In this document: piece after piece, positions 32,346 through 40,147 of the stretch
Position numbering within the stretch: position 1 is the first letter of the stretch
How the letters are laid out: each line of letters begins with the position of its first letter
DNA from: Oscillospiraceae bacterium
GTDB lineage: Bacteria > Bacillota > Clostridia > Oscillospirales > Acutalibacteraceae
Assembly (NCBI GenBank): GCA_902774035.1
Contig: CACYHA010000006.1
Span: 1 to 64,000, forward strand
Direction of reading: 5' to 3'
DNA length: 64,000 nt
The notes under the pieces: model-generated
The model's input: only the letters and a program-made list of their open reading frames with translations
Databases searched by the model: none
What the model was told of the DNA's origin: nothing
Program-made: the position numbers and the translations under genes

Positions 32346-34088
32346 TTACCGGCCAACGACTTCGGAAACGACGTTTCCGTTCACAACGACCGAATAGCTT
32401 TCCCCGGCTTTGACCGCGCCGTCGGCAAAAACGATGTGGCCGATTTTTTTCGGCGCGGCAAAGCTCGTGAGGGTTTTGCCGCTTTTCGCACGAAGCTCGA
32501 CCTTGTCACCCTCGCCGATCTCGCAGGCCGCCGCGATCGCCGCATAGCCGCTGCTGACGCTCTGCGCCATGCCTGCTGCGCCGACCGCCAGCAGGGTGCC
32601 GCCGGTCATCTCAAAGCTGCCGCCGTAATCGACGGCGCTGTTGCCGTTGTTCGTGGGGCCGAAGACCGTGAGAGAACCGCCGGTCATTTTGATGTCGCCG
32701 TTGGAATCGAGGCCGTCGCCGCCGGTGCTGACCGTGATGCTACCGCCGGAGATCGTGATGGAAGAAGCTGCGTCATAGCCGAAGGCGCCGGGATTTCCGC
32801 CCGGAAAGCCGCCTTGCGGTCTGCCGGTTCCGTCGGTCGGCGGCGTGAACTCGCCGGGTTCCGGGCGTTCGGGGGGCGTGAAGCTGCCGCTTTCGCCGGT
32901 CGGCGGTTCGGGCGGTCTGCCGTCTTCGCCGGTCGGCGGCGTGAAGACCCCGGTTGCGGGCGGTTCGGCGGGTGCGCCGTTTTCGCTCGTCGGGGACACG
33001 AAGCCGTCGTTGTCCGCGCTGCCCGGGGCTGCGGCGTTGATGCCGTCGTCGGAGGCGGTGATGTCGAGGCTCCCGCCGGAAACGGTGACGGTCGTGCCTT
33101 CGAGTCCCTCGTCGCATTCGCTGATCAGGATGCTGCCGCCGGAAACGGTCAGGCTGCCGTCGGCGTGGATGCCGTCGTTCGCGGCGTCGACGGAAAGTCT
33201 CCCGCCGGAGATTTTCACATCCGCCGCGCCCTTGATCGCGCTGGCGCCGCTGGTGAGCTCCAGCACGCCGCCGCTGATGGTGAGCGCCGCCGCAGCCTGC
33301 AGGCCGTCCTTGTCGGTGTTGAGCGAAAGCACGCCGCCGGAAACGGTCAGGCTGCCCTTGTCTTCGTCGCTGGCCTGAATGCCGTCGCCGCCGCTGCGAA
33401 GGTTCAGCACGCCGCCGGAGATGTCCACGCCGTCCCTGCCGCGCAGGGCGTCGTCCGCCGCCGTCACGTTCAGCGTTCCGCCGGAGATCTGCAGAGTGTC
33501 CCTGGTGACGATGCCGCGCGCATAGTTCGCCTCCGCGTTCAGCGTGCCCGTGCCGGAGATCTCGAGGTCGTCTTTGCTCCAGATCACGGCGTCGGGGTCG
33601 TCGTTCTCCTGCGCGGTGCGGCCGCTTTCGTCGGACAGGGTGTTTTCGCTGCCTTCGGCCAGAAGGAGCTTGGTCTCCTTCGGCGAGGAGAGGATCAGCA
33701 GGGGAGCGCTCGTGCTGCTGTGGATGGTTACGCCGTCGAACAGGAGCTTGACCTTGGCTTCGTCTTCGGTGTCAACGAGGATCTGTCCGTCGGAGAGCTT
33801 GCCCTTGAGGGCGTAGGCGCCGCTCTTGGAGATGGTCAGTACGCCGTTTTCAAAGACCGCGCCGTTGCCGGTGACAGCGGTCTTTTCGTCGTTCAGATCG
33901 ATCGTGGTGTCGATGACGAGATCCTTGAGGTCATCGCCGCCGGCGTTTTTTGCCGCGGCGAGGTCGGCGGCACCGGGGGCCGCGCCCTTTTCCGTCTCAA
34001 AGGAGATCGTGCAGGCGCTCAGTGCGCCAAGGGTCAAAATCAGCGCCAGCGCAAGGGCGAAAAGCGCTTTCAGGGTTCTGTTTTTCAT
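32346..34088 (-). CDS. Carbohydrate-binding (Cthe_2159-type) lipoprotein
   Basis: 580 residues from ATG 34088 (AAGAAGG upstream). Lipobox LTLGALSAC near residue 25. The body is a long run of right-handed beta-helix turns with the repeated phrase SGG-x-L and TVSGG-x-L (for example LQISGGTLNVTAADDALRG), which is the Cthe_2159 carbohydrate-binding fold. A low-complexity Pro/Gly/Thr region (residues about 380-445) interrupts it. This family binds acidic polysaccharide such as polygalacturonate. The gene is last in the polyphosphate-polymerase locus, so the protein may anchor or sense a polymer at the surface. Confidence 0.78.
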   Translation of the reverse strand: MKNRTLKALFALALALILTLGALSACTISFETEKGAAPGAADLAAAKNAGGDDLKDLVIDTTIDLNDEKTAVTGNGAVFENGVLTISKSGAYALKGKLSDGQILVDTEDEAKVKLLFDGVTIHSSTSAPLLILSSPKETKLLLAEGSENTLSDESGRTAQENDDPDAVIWSKDDLEISGTGTLNAEANYARGIVTRDTLQISGGTLNVTAADDALRGRDGVDISGGVLNLRSGGDGIQASDEDKGSLTVSGGVLSLNTDKDGLQAAAALTISGGVLELTSGASAIKGAADVKISGGRLSVDAANDGIHADGSLTVSGGSILISECDEGLEGTTVTVSGGSLDITASDDGINAAAPGSADNDGFVSPTSENGAPAEPPATGVFTPPTGEDGRPPEPPTGESGSFTPPERPEPGEFTPPTDGTGRPQGGFPGGNPGAFGYDAASSITISGGSITVSTGGDGLDSNGDIKMTGGSLTVFGPTNNGNSAVDYGGSFEMTGGTLLAVGAAGMAQSVSSGYAAIAAACEIGEGDKVELRAKSGKTLTSFAAPKKIGHIVFADGAVKAGESYSVVVNGNVVSEVVGR

Positions 34089-34185
34089 GGCTGTGCCTTC
34101 TTTCAAAAACATGGAAGTTTGTTAAGATTTCCTTTTTATAAAAGCAGCAGGCGGTTTGCCTGCTGTTTTTCGTCTTTCGTTGTGA

Positions 34186-34869
34186 TCACAGGTTCGCGAT
34201 CGGATTTTCCAGCAGCATACCGCAGGAGATCTCGAGGTTCCCGTTGCGGCAGCGCAGGGCGTCGATGAACTCCTTTTCTTTGGAGGGGTCTTTCAGGCGG
34301 ATCTCATAGGAGAGCTTGAACATGCTGCCCATGTTGGTCGTCTTGACCTTTTGCAGCTCGTGAAAATCGGTGTATTTGAAGAACAGATCGTCGAAAGCCT
34401 CGGTGTAATTCAGCGATTCGGGGATCGTGACGGTCAGGGCGCGCTTGCCGCGGTTCCCCTTTTCGCCGAGGCCGACCTTGGCATAAAGGATGCTCAGCAG
34501 GGCCATGAGGGCGGTGAAGATCAGGGCGATGACGACATAGCCCATGCCGGTGGCGAGGCCTGCCGCAAGGGCGATGAAGATCATGGCGATCTCCCGGGCT
34601 GTGCCGGGGATCGAACGGAAGCGCACCAGGCTGAACGCGCCCGCAACGGCGACGCCCGCGCCGAGGTTGCCGTTGACCAGCATGATGACGATCTGGACCG
34701 CAGCGGGCAGCAGCGCCAGCGTGGTCACAAAGGAGGAGGAATGCTTTTTGCAGGTGAACATATAGATGAACGCAATGGCAAGGCCGATCACGACCGAGAC
34801 TGCTGTGCAGATCGCAAAGTTCCCCGGCGTGATGGATGAGGTGATGATGGAAGCAAAAATGTTTGTCAT
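34186..34869 (-). CDS. DUF4956 membrane protein
   Basis: 227 residues. Four predicted membrane helices in the first 135 residues, with the conserved SLVRFRSIPGTAREIAMIF loop, then a cytoplasmic alpha/beta domain (ALTVTIPESLNYTEAF). This matches DUF4956, a family almost always next to a VTC-type polyphosphate polymerase. The function is unknown; it may help polymer export or control. AAAGGAGGG precedes ATG 34869, 46 bases after the VTC gene. Confidence 0.85.
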   Translation of the reverse strand: MTNIFASIITSSITPGNFAICTAVSVVIGLAIAFIYMFTCKKHSSSFVTTLALLPAAVQIVIMLVNGNLGAGVAVAGAFSLVRFRSIPGTAREIAMIFIALAAGLATGMGYVVIALIFTALMALLSILYAKVGLGEKGNRGKRALTVTIPESLNYTEAFDDLFFKYTDFHELQKVKTTNMGSMFKLSYEIRLKDPSKEKEFIDALRCRNGNLEISCGMLLENPIANL

Positions 34870-34915
34870 GTGAAAACCCTCCTTTGGGATGCGGTCGATG
34901 AAAAGCTGCGGCGCT

Positions 34916-35662
34916 TCAAGCGGTCATGATCCGGTGCAGGTACGGGAGCTGCACCGGAGGAAGCATCTGCTTTTGCTGCATATCCTGAAATGCGGCGCCG
35001 TATTTGGAAAACGACGCGGGATAGATGCCGAGGCTGTCGAGCGCTTCGCTCAGCCAGAGCGGAAACGCGTCGATGAGCTTGATCTCCAGAATGATCCGCT
35101 CGCCGCTGATGTTCACCGTGCCGCGGTCGCCGCAGGAAAGGTCAACGTTTTCGCAGCGGTAACGCACATTGTCGTCAAAGGTCAGGCGCAGGTCCTCGTT
35201 TTCCTTCCAGTAATAGGCCATACGGTCATAGAACAGAGCCACCGCCGGACGGATCTCGCCGTAGAAGGAACGAAAGTAGTCGATCTCGCGCAGGATCTGG
35301 CTGTTTGCCGGAGGACGCTCGTCGCCGCAAAGGTAATCGAAGGCGGTTCCGTAAGGCAGTGCCACGCGCCGTTTGTAGACCACGCCTTCGCACTTGCGCT
35401 TGATCTCGGCAAAGGCGTTGCTTTCCCGCGTGGGAAAGTTATAGGCGCGGATGCGCAGCTTTTCCTTGAAGACGCCGCGTTCCAGCGAGGCGCGGATCAG
35501 CCGGTAGTCCGGCGTGTCAAAGTAGAGGTTGCATACGGTGCTTTCGCCGTAGGCGTCCGGCGTCAGGCGGCTGCCGATCAGAGCGAGCAGCTTGGCCTTC
35601 TGCGCGCGGGTGATGACGTATTTCTTCTCGTAGCGCGCAAACGTCATTTTGAAGTTTTCCAT
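34916..35662 (-). CDS. VTC-domain polyphosphate polymerase
   Basis: 248 residues from ATG 35662 (AAAAGGAGGG upstream; the longer frame has none). The tunnel-fold VTC4 domain: RYEKKYVI near the N-terminus, KLRIRAYN, AEIKRKCEGVVYKRR and RIILEIKL supply the basic and acidic residues that bind ATP, metal and the growing chain. Yeast VTC4 makes polyphosphate from ATP; in bacteria the stand-alone domain is assumed to act the same way, though this is less tested. The operon is two-component system, VTC, DUF4956, lipoprotein. Confidence 0.85.
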   Translation of the reverse strand: MENFKMTFARYEKKYVITRAQKAKLLALIGSRLTPDAYGESTVCNLYFDTPDYRLIRASLERGVFKEKLRIRAYNFPTRESNAFAEIKRKCEGVVYKRRVALPYGTAFDYLCGDERPPANSQILREIDYFRSFYGEIRPAVALFYDRMAYYWKENEDLRLTFDDNVRYRCENVDLSCGDRGTVNISGERIILEIKLIDAFPLWLSEALDSLGIYPASFSKYGAAFQDMQQKQMLPPVQLPYLHRIMTA

Positions 35663-35839
35663 CGTTGCTCCCTCCTTTTGACTTCCTGTTATTTTATATT
35701 TTTTCTGTGGGTTGGATAATCCCAAATCCTTTATTCTGAGATGTGCAGCCGCGAAAAAGCGAGATGTGTTCGCGTTGCGCACACGCGACAGATGGCTGCG
35801 CAATACGATGTGTTTGGCTGTGCCAAACGTGCGCTGCGC

Positions 35840-37114
35840 TTACAGCACCGTATGGAACAAAATGGACGCTTCATCCTCCGTCGTCGCCGTGATCTTGCCC
35901 TTGTGGCGGGTCACGATGGCTTTCGCCACGGAAAGGCCGATGCCGTAGCCGCCGGTGTCGCGGGAACGGGAGGTATCGGCGCGGTAGAAGCGGTCGAACA
36001 GCCGCGGCAGCTTGTCGCGCTCCACGTGTTCGCAGTCGTTGTAAACGTCCAGACAGATGTTTTTGCCGCTCTTGTAAAGCGAAACCACGATGCTGCCCTG
36101 CGGCGCGCAGTATTTCACGGCGTTGTCGCAGAGGATCGAGACAAGCTGGCGCAGCTCGCCCTCGTTGCCCTTGCAGCGCAGCTCCGGCTGCACTTGTACA
36201 TCGAAGCGCAGCTCCTTCGATTTGGCGATGGGCGCAAAACCCATGGCGGTATCCAGAACGGCGGCGCTGAGGTCAAAGAGCTCATGCTCCGTTTCCGGCG
36301 CGATCTCGTCCAGCTTGGACAGCTCCACCAGATCTTTTACCAGCGAATCCATGCGCCGGGTCTGGCTCTTGATGGAATCCAGCCATTCGTTTTCGCCCTC
36401 GCACATCTCCAGCACATCCACGTCGGCGGAGATGATGGCCAGCGGGGTTTTCAGCTCGTGGCCGGCGTCGGTGATGAACTGCTTTTGCTGTTCAATGCTG
36501 CGGCGCACCGGGCGGAGGGCGTTTTTCGAAAGCAGATAGACCGGAAAGGACAGCAGCGCAACGCACAGCAAACCCACAAGGAAGGAGATGGACGCCAGCG
36601 TCAGGGAATCCACCAGATCCTTTTCAAAGTCCAGGAATACCATGATGGAGTTGCCGGTTGCGGGGTCCGTTGCGTAATAATAGCGGAACAGATCGATGAA
36701 GCCGAAGCCCCGCTCATTGTCGTAGATGCGCTGGGCGTACTGGAAAGCGGTGTCGGTATCCACCGAGCTGATGTTCTGCGTATAGGTGGCCATGACCACA
36801 TTTTCGTGGAGCTTGACCACGAAATAGCGGGTGGAATACTTGGTTTCCGTCGTCATGGCGGAACGGCCGAAGGGGTTCAAAAACGCGCCCAACGCACTGG
36901 AACCGTTGCCTCCGGGCAAGACGCCGTCGTTTTCCGCGATCAGCAGCAGGATGCTGCGGGAGTCGCTGTCGTGCTGATAGATGTTCACGAGATTGACGGA
37001 GACCAGCTCCACAAACACGATGGCGACCAGGGAGATGATGGCGATGCCGACGAATTTGTGCTGGAGCTTTTTGAGCATCCGGTTTTGGCCGCTTTCTTTC
37101 TTTTTGCGTTTCAT
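35840..37114 (-). CDS. Sensor histidine kinase
   Basis: 424 residues from ATG 37114. A GTG at 37123 overlaps the response regulator's stop and is the alternative start. Two membrane helices (about 20-43 and 170-195) flank an extracellular sensor domain. The H-box is DAGHELKTPLAIIS with the phosphorylated His near residue 219, followed by the N box (LCDNAVKYC) and G boxes (DTGGYGIGLSVAKAI). It phosphorylates the regulator encoded directly upstream. What it senses is unknown. Confidence 0.92.
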   Translation of the reverse strand: MKRKKKESGQNRMLKKLQHKFVGIAIISLVAIVFVELVSVNLVNIYQHDSDSRSILLLIAENDGVLPGGNGSSALGAFLNPFGRSAMTTETKYSTRYFVVKLHENVVMATYTQNISSVDTDTAFQYAQRIYDNERGFGFIDLFRYYYATDPATGNSIMVFLDFEKDLVDSLTLASISFLVGLLCVALLSFPVYLLSKNALRPVRRSIEQQKQFITDAGHELKTPLAIISADVDVLEMCEGENEWLDSIKSQTRRMDSLVKDLVELSKLDEIAPETEHELFDLSAAVLDTAMGFAPIAKSKELRFDVQVQPELRCKGNEGELRQLVSILCDNAVKYCAPQGSIVVSLYKSGKNICLDVYNDCEHVERDKLPRLFDRFYRADTSRSRDTGGYGIGLSVAKAIVTRHKGKITATTEDEASILFHTVL

Positions 37115-37119
37115 GGCGG

Positions 37120-37794
37120 TCACTTGATCTCGGTGAGAGAATAGCCCACGCCGCGGGTGGCCTTGATCTCCACATTGGCGCCGAGGCCCGCCAGCTTTTT
37201 GCGGATATAGGAGATATAGACCCAGACCACATTGATCTCGGCTTCGGTCTCATAGCCCCAGATGCGCTCCATGAACTGTTCGGTCGAGATCAGCCGGCCG
37301 GGGTTGTCCATCAGCAGCTCCAGCATCTGGAATTCCTTGTTGCCCAGACGCACACTCCCCGTCGGGGAGGAAAGCTCAAAGGTCTCGCGGTTGAGGGTGA
37401 GGTTGCCGAAGGTCATCAGGTTCGGCGTGAATTCCGATTTGCGGCGCGTCATGGCGCGGATGCGGGCCAGCAGCTCGCCCGTGGCGAAGGGTTTGGTCAA
37501 ATAATCGTCCGCGCCTTTGTCGAGGCCGGCGATCTTGTCTTCGATCTGCGATTTCGCCGTGAGAATGAGCACCGGGGTGGATACGCCGGCCTTGCGCAGT
37601 TCCTCCAGCACCTCCAGCCCGTTCTTTTTGGGCATCATGAGATCCAGAATGATACCGTCGTAGTTTTCGTCCAGCCCGTAATCCAGCGCATCCTGACCGT
37701 CATAAACGGCATCCACGGAATAGTTGTTGTGTTTCAAAATGGCGCACAGAGCCTTTGACAGTTCCTTTTCGTCTTCTGCAAGCAGCAGTCGCAT
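37120..37794 (-). CDS. OmpR/PhoB-family response regulator
   Basis: 224 residues from ATG 37794 (AAAGGGGA upstream). Receiver domain with phosphorylated Asp51 (IILDLMMP), acidic pocket Glu7-Asp8-Glu9 and Lys101 (LTKPF). The C-terminal winged helix (residues 128-222) has RLISTEQFMERIWG and VVWVYISYIRKKL. Overlap with the kinase gene shows translational coupling. It probably drives the downstream VTC operon; no direct-repeat site was found. Confidence 0.93.
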   Translation of the reverse strand: MRLLLAEDEKELSKALCAILKHNNYSVDAVYDGQDALDYGLDENYDGIILDLMMPKKNGLEVLEELRKAGVSTPVLILTAKSQIEDKIAGLDKGADDYLTKPFATGELLARIRAMTRRKSEFTPNLMTFGNLTLNRETFELSSPTGSVRLGNKEFQMLELLMDNPGRLISTEQFMERIWGYETEAEINVVWVYISYIRKKLAGLGANVEIKATRGVGYSLTEIK

Positions 37795-37869
37795 GGGAAA
37801 GTCCCCTTTCGTTTTTGTTTCACCAATTATGGCGGCACAACCTAAAAAGAAATCAAAAAAGAGAAACAC

Positions 37870-37894
37870 CGGCTGCGGAAAAATGCCGCAGCCG
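37870..37894 (-). terminator. Terminator of the DtxR-family gene
   Basis: CGGCTGCGG / CCGCAGCCG with a seven-base loop, followed on the minus strand by a T-rich tract. Confidence 0.75.
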
Positions 37895-37941
37895 AAAAAG
37901 CGCATACAAAGCCGCAGTGCGCAAAGAAGACCTGCAGCGGT

Positions 37942-38307
37942 TTATCGGTTCAGCCCGATGGATTTGATGGCGCGGAAGGTCTCGTCGCTGATGATATGCT
38001 CGATCTTGCAGGCGTCCGCCGCCGCCGTTTCGGGAGAAACGCCGATGGACTGAAAAAACGCGGTCAGATACTGGTGACGTTCGTAGATCTTTTCTGCGAT
38101 CTCCATGCCGGCATCGGTGAGAGTCAGATAGCCGTTGCGGTCCATGTTCAGATAGCCGCCGTCGCGCAGAAGCCCGACCGCGCGGCTGACGCTCGGTTTG
38201 GAGTAGCCCATATATTCGCTCACATCCACAGAGCGCACGTGCGTCTGCTGCTTCGAAAGCACAAGAATGGTCTCAAGATACATTTCGCCGGATTCCTGCA
38301 GGATCAT
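37942..38307 (-). CDS. DtxR/MntR-type metal-dependent repressor
   Basis: 121 residues from ATG 38307 (GAGG eight bases upstream). An N-terminal winged helix (VRSVDVSEYMGYSKPSVSRAVGLLRDGGYL, residues about 25-54) is followed by a dimerisation domain with metal-binding residues Glu, His and Asp in KIYERHQYL and ACKIEHIISDETF. It lacks an SH3-like domain, as in MntR. Such proteins use Mn(II) or Fe(II) to repress transporters. Its targets are not visible in the window; it is monocistronic. Confidence 0.88.
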   Translation of the reverse strand: MILQESGEMYLETILVLSKQQTHVRSVDVSEYMGYSKPSVSRAVGLLRDGGYLNMDRNGYLTLTDAGMEIAEKIYERHQYLTAFFQSIGVSPETAAADACKIEHIISDETFRAIKSIGLNR

Positions 38308-38465
38308 GGTGAACACCTCACATTTGGCAGTCTTTCAAATCAGTATAGCATATTCTTTTCCGGTTGGCAAGACCCGGAGGGAAAAATGTGAACAGTGGAC
38401 AGTGAACAGTGAACAGTGGGCAGGAAACAGGGGACAGGGGGTTGCTGTGTTGGGCGGGGAACCGG

Positions 38466-38640
38466 GCGCACGGCGTTCGCCGTGCGCGGGCGGCGGCGGA
38501 ACCGCGCGGCCCTCGGCCGCGCGCGCCGAAGCGCTGAATCGCTTCGGCGGCCTCGCGCCTGCGCGAGGCGTTCCGCCGCCTTTCGGCCGCAAACGGTCGT
38601 TTGCGCAAAGCAGACAGCAGCTTTTTTTTCGAAAAGCAGG
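38466..38640 (+). repeat. Dispersed four-way-junction element, copy 2
   Basis: A leading hairpin (38466-38487, GCGCACGGCG/CGCCGTGCGC) precedes closing helix GGCGGCGGAAC (38492-38502) / GTTCCGCCGCC (38570-38580). Inside are three directly abutting hairpins: 38503-38523, 38524-38549 and 38550-38569. The closing helix and first arm match copy 1 (15796-15884); arms two and three differ completely yet pair perfectly. The 3' flank ends in AGCAGCTTTTTTTTCG, close to GCTGCTTTTTCG after copy 1. It lies in the 609-bp gap 38308-38916, which has no gene I can support. Confidence 0.7.
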
Positions 38641-38730
38641 CCTGCGTGGGTGAAAGCGGGGGATCGTGGGCTGTTTTCCCACACCCGTGGGGCGAAAGGG
38701 GAGGTAAACTACAGGATAATACCGGTTGTC

Positions 38731-38880
38731 GTGGGGAAATGCGGGCAGATGTGGGGAAACTGTGCGCAAAGTGGGCGAAAGAGGGGAAAGGTGGGCGATT
38801 TTTGCCCGCTGTGGGGCGCCGGGGGCGGAAAAGCGCAGGGTTTGTTGCGATTCGTGGGGGAATGCGGGCAGATGTGGGCG
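38731..38880 (+). repeat. G-rich imperfect repeats
   Basis: GTGGGGAAATGCGGGCAGATGTGGG-type units occur at about 38731 and 38854, with many further GTGGG words between them. Strand bias is strong (plus strand G-rich). No convincing ORF: the open frame through it is a by-product of the repeat. It runs up to the 3' end of the minus-strand ATPase gene. Confidence 0.45.
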
Positions 38881-38916
38881 GCTTTTTGCAAAAAGTGGGG
38901 ATTCGTCCCAGTCAGC

Positions 38917-40002
38917 TTATTTCGCCGTCCCGATCTCCTCCAGAAGCCGGTCGCCGACGGTTTGCAGGGCGCCAAAATCCATGGCTTCGATATAATGGCG
39001 TTCCAGCGCGTCATGGATGGCTTTGGCCTTGTGCAGCAGCAGGTGGTTCTGTTCCAGCAGTGTGCCCAGCATTCCGTTCTGGAAGGCGAGGTAGTTTTTG
39101 TGTTCGCGCAAAAACTCCGGTTCAAAAAAGCGGCGCATGTGCAGGGTGCGGTCCGGCGGCGTTTGCGGCGCTTCCCGGTCGCCGAACACCGCCAGCGACA
39201 AAGACGCTTCGGGAACGGCCAGCGCCTGGGGTCCTCCCTTCGGGTGCAGAGGGTCGAGACCGACGATCACATCGTAGCCGGCGGCCGTTGCCCGGGTCTC
39301 AAGATAGGCCAGCAGGCGGTTTGCCGTGCCGGTGCCGGCATCGTGCAGGGCAAAAAACCGGCAGCCCAACGCCCGCAGGGCGCTTTCGAAAAAGAGCCTT
39401 CCCTCGGGGGTGAAGCCCGCAAAGAAGCGGCAATGGCGCACACCCGGGGCGGCGGCCTTCTTTTTTGGAAGCTCGCGGCTGCAAAAGCGCAGGGCGTAAC
39501 CGTTGAGCTTCTCTTCCAGCACATGCGGTGCGCAGAAGGCCCGCAGCTCGTCGGAAAGGCTGCCGGCTGCCGCCAGAAAACGGGTGGCGCGGCGGTGGCA
39601 AAGGCTGTTTTCGATGCTCAGCCGGCGGATCTCTCCGGCGTTTTCCCGGAGCGCTTCGCTGTTCCAGCAGTCGCCGAGATTGACGATGTTTTCGCACACG
39701 CCGGGGAACTTCGGCTCCACCACATGGGGCGGCGTGCCGTCGCAGACCAGCAGATGCAGCCCCGGAACCAGCACCGCGTCCAGGCTTCCCGGGTCGCTGC
39801 CGCAGTGGGCGCACTCCGTGTCGAAGCCGCGTTCCAGCGTCTGCTTCGCAACGCGGCGCATCAGGGTCGATTTCCCCGTACCGGGGCCGCCTTTGATAAT
39901 GAACGCGCGGCTGCTTCCGTAGGGGTCGTAGGATGTTTCGAACAGCGACACAAAGCCCGCGGGGGTGTTTGCGCCGAGAAAGGTGTCGATTCGTTTTGCC
40001 AT
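38917..40002 (-). CDS. P-loop ATPase, PRK06851-like
   Basis: 361 residues. Walker A GGPGTGKST (38-46) lies in an N-terminal NTPase domain. The second half repeats a NTPase-like fold but has lost the glycine-rich loop (residues about 200-330). This matches an uncharacterised Firmicutes family known as PRK06851, where two ATPase halves are often seen. Possible metal-binding Cys/His residues (CAHCGSD) are present. Function unknown. AAAGGAGGT precedes ATG 40002. Single gene. Confidence 0.75.
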   Translation of the reverse strand: MAKRIDTFLGANTPAGFVSLFETSYDPYGSSRAFIIKGGPGTGKSTLMRRVAKQTLERGFDTECAHCGSDPGSLDAVLVPGLHLLVCDGTPPHVVEPKFPGVCENIVNLGDCWNSEALRENAGEIRRLSIENSLCHRRATRFLAAAGSLSDELRAFCAPHVLEEKLNGYALRFCSRELPKKKAAAPGVRHCRFFAGFTPEGRLFFESALRALGCRFFALHDAGTGTANRLLAYLETRATAAGYDVIVGLDPLHPKGGPQALAVPEASLSLAVFGDREAPQTPPDRTLHMRRFFEPEFLREHKNYLAFQNGMLGTLLEQNHLLLHKAKAIHDALERHYIEAMDFGALQTVGDRLLEEIGTAK

Positions 40003-40075
40003 GTGCAGACCTCCTTTGATCTCTTTCTTATCTTATTCTTTCCCCAAAAAAATGTCACAATTTTTTTACACAATC

Positions 40076-40105
40076 TTGATTTTGTGGTAGCACATCGTGT
40101 ATATT
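40076..40105 (+). promoter_or_regulatory. galT promoter
   Basis: TTGATT, 18 bases, TATATT (40100-40105), 43 bases before ATG 40148. Confidence 0.6.
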
Positions 40106-40147
40106 ATAGGTATTGTTGGAAAGTATCACTATTTTGGAGGAAACTTT

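Noticed and set aside
38650..38900. DnaA-box cluster or replication origin
   Set aside because: TTTTCCCACA-like words differ from TTATCCACA at two or more positions, and no dnaA, dnaN or AT-rich unwinding region is nearby.
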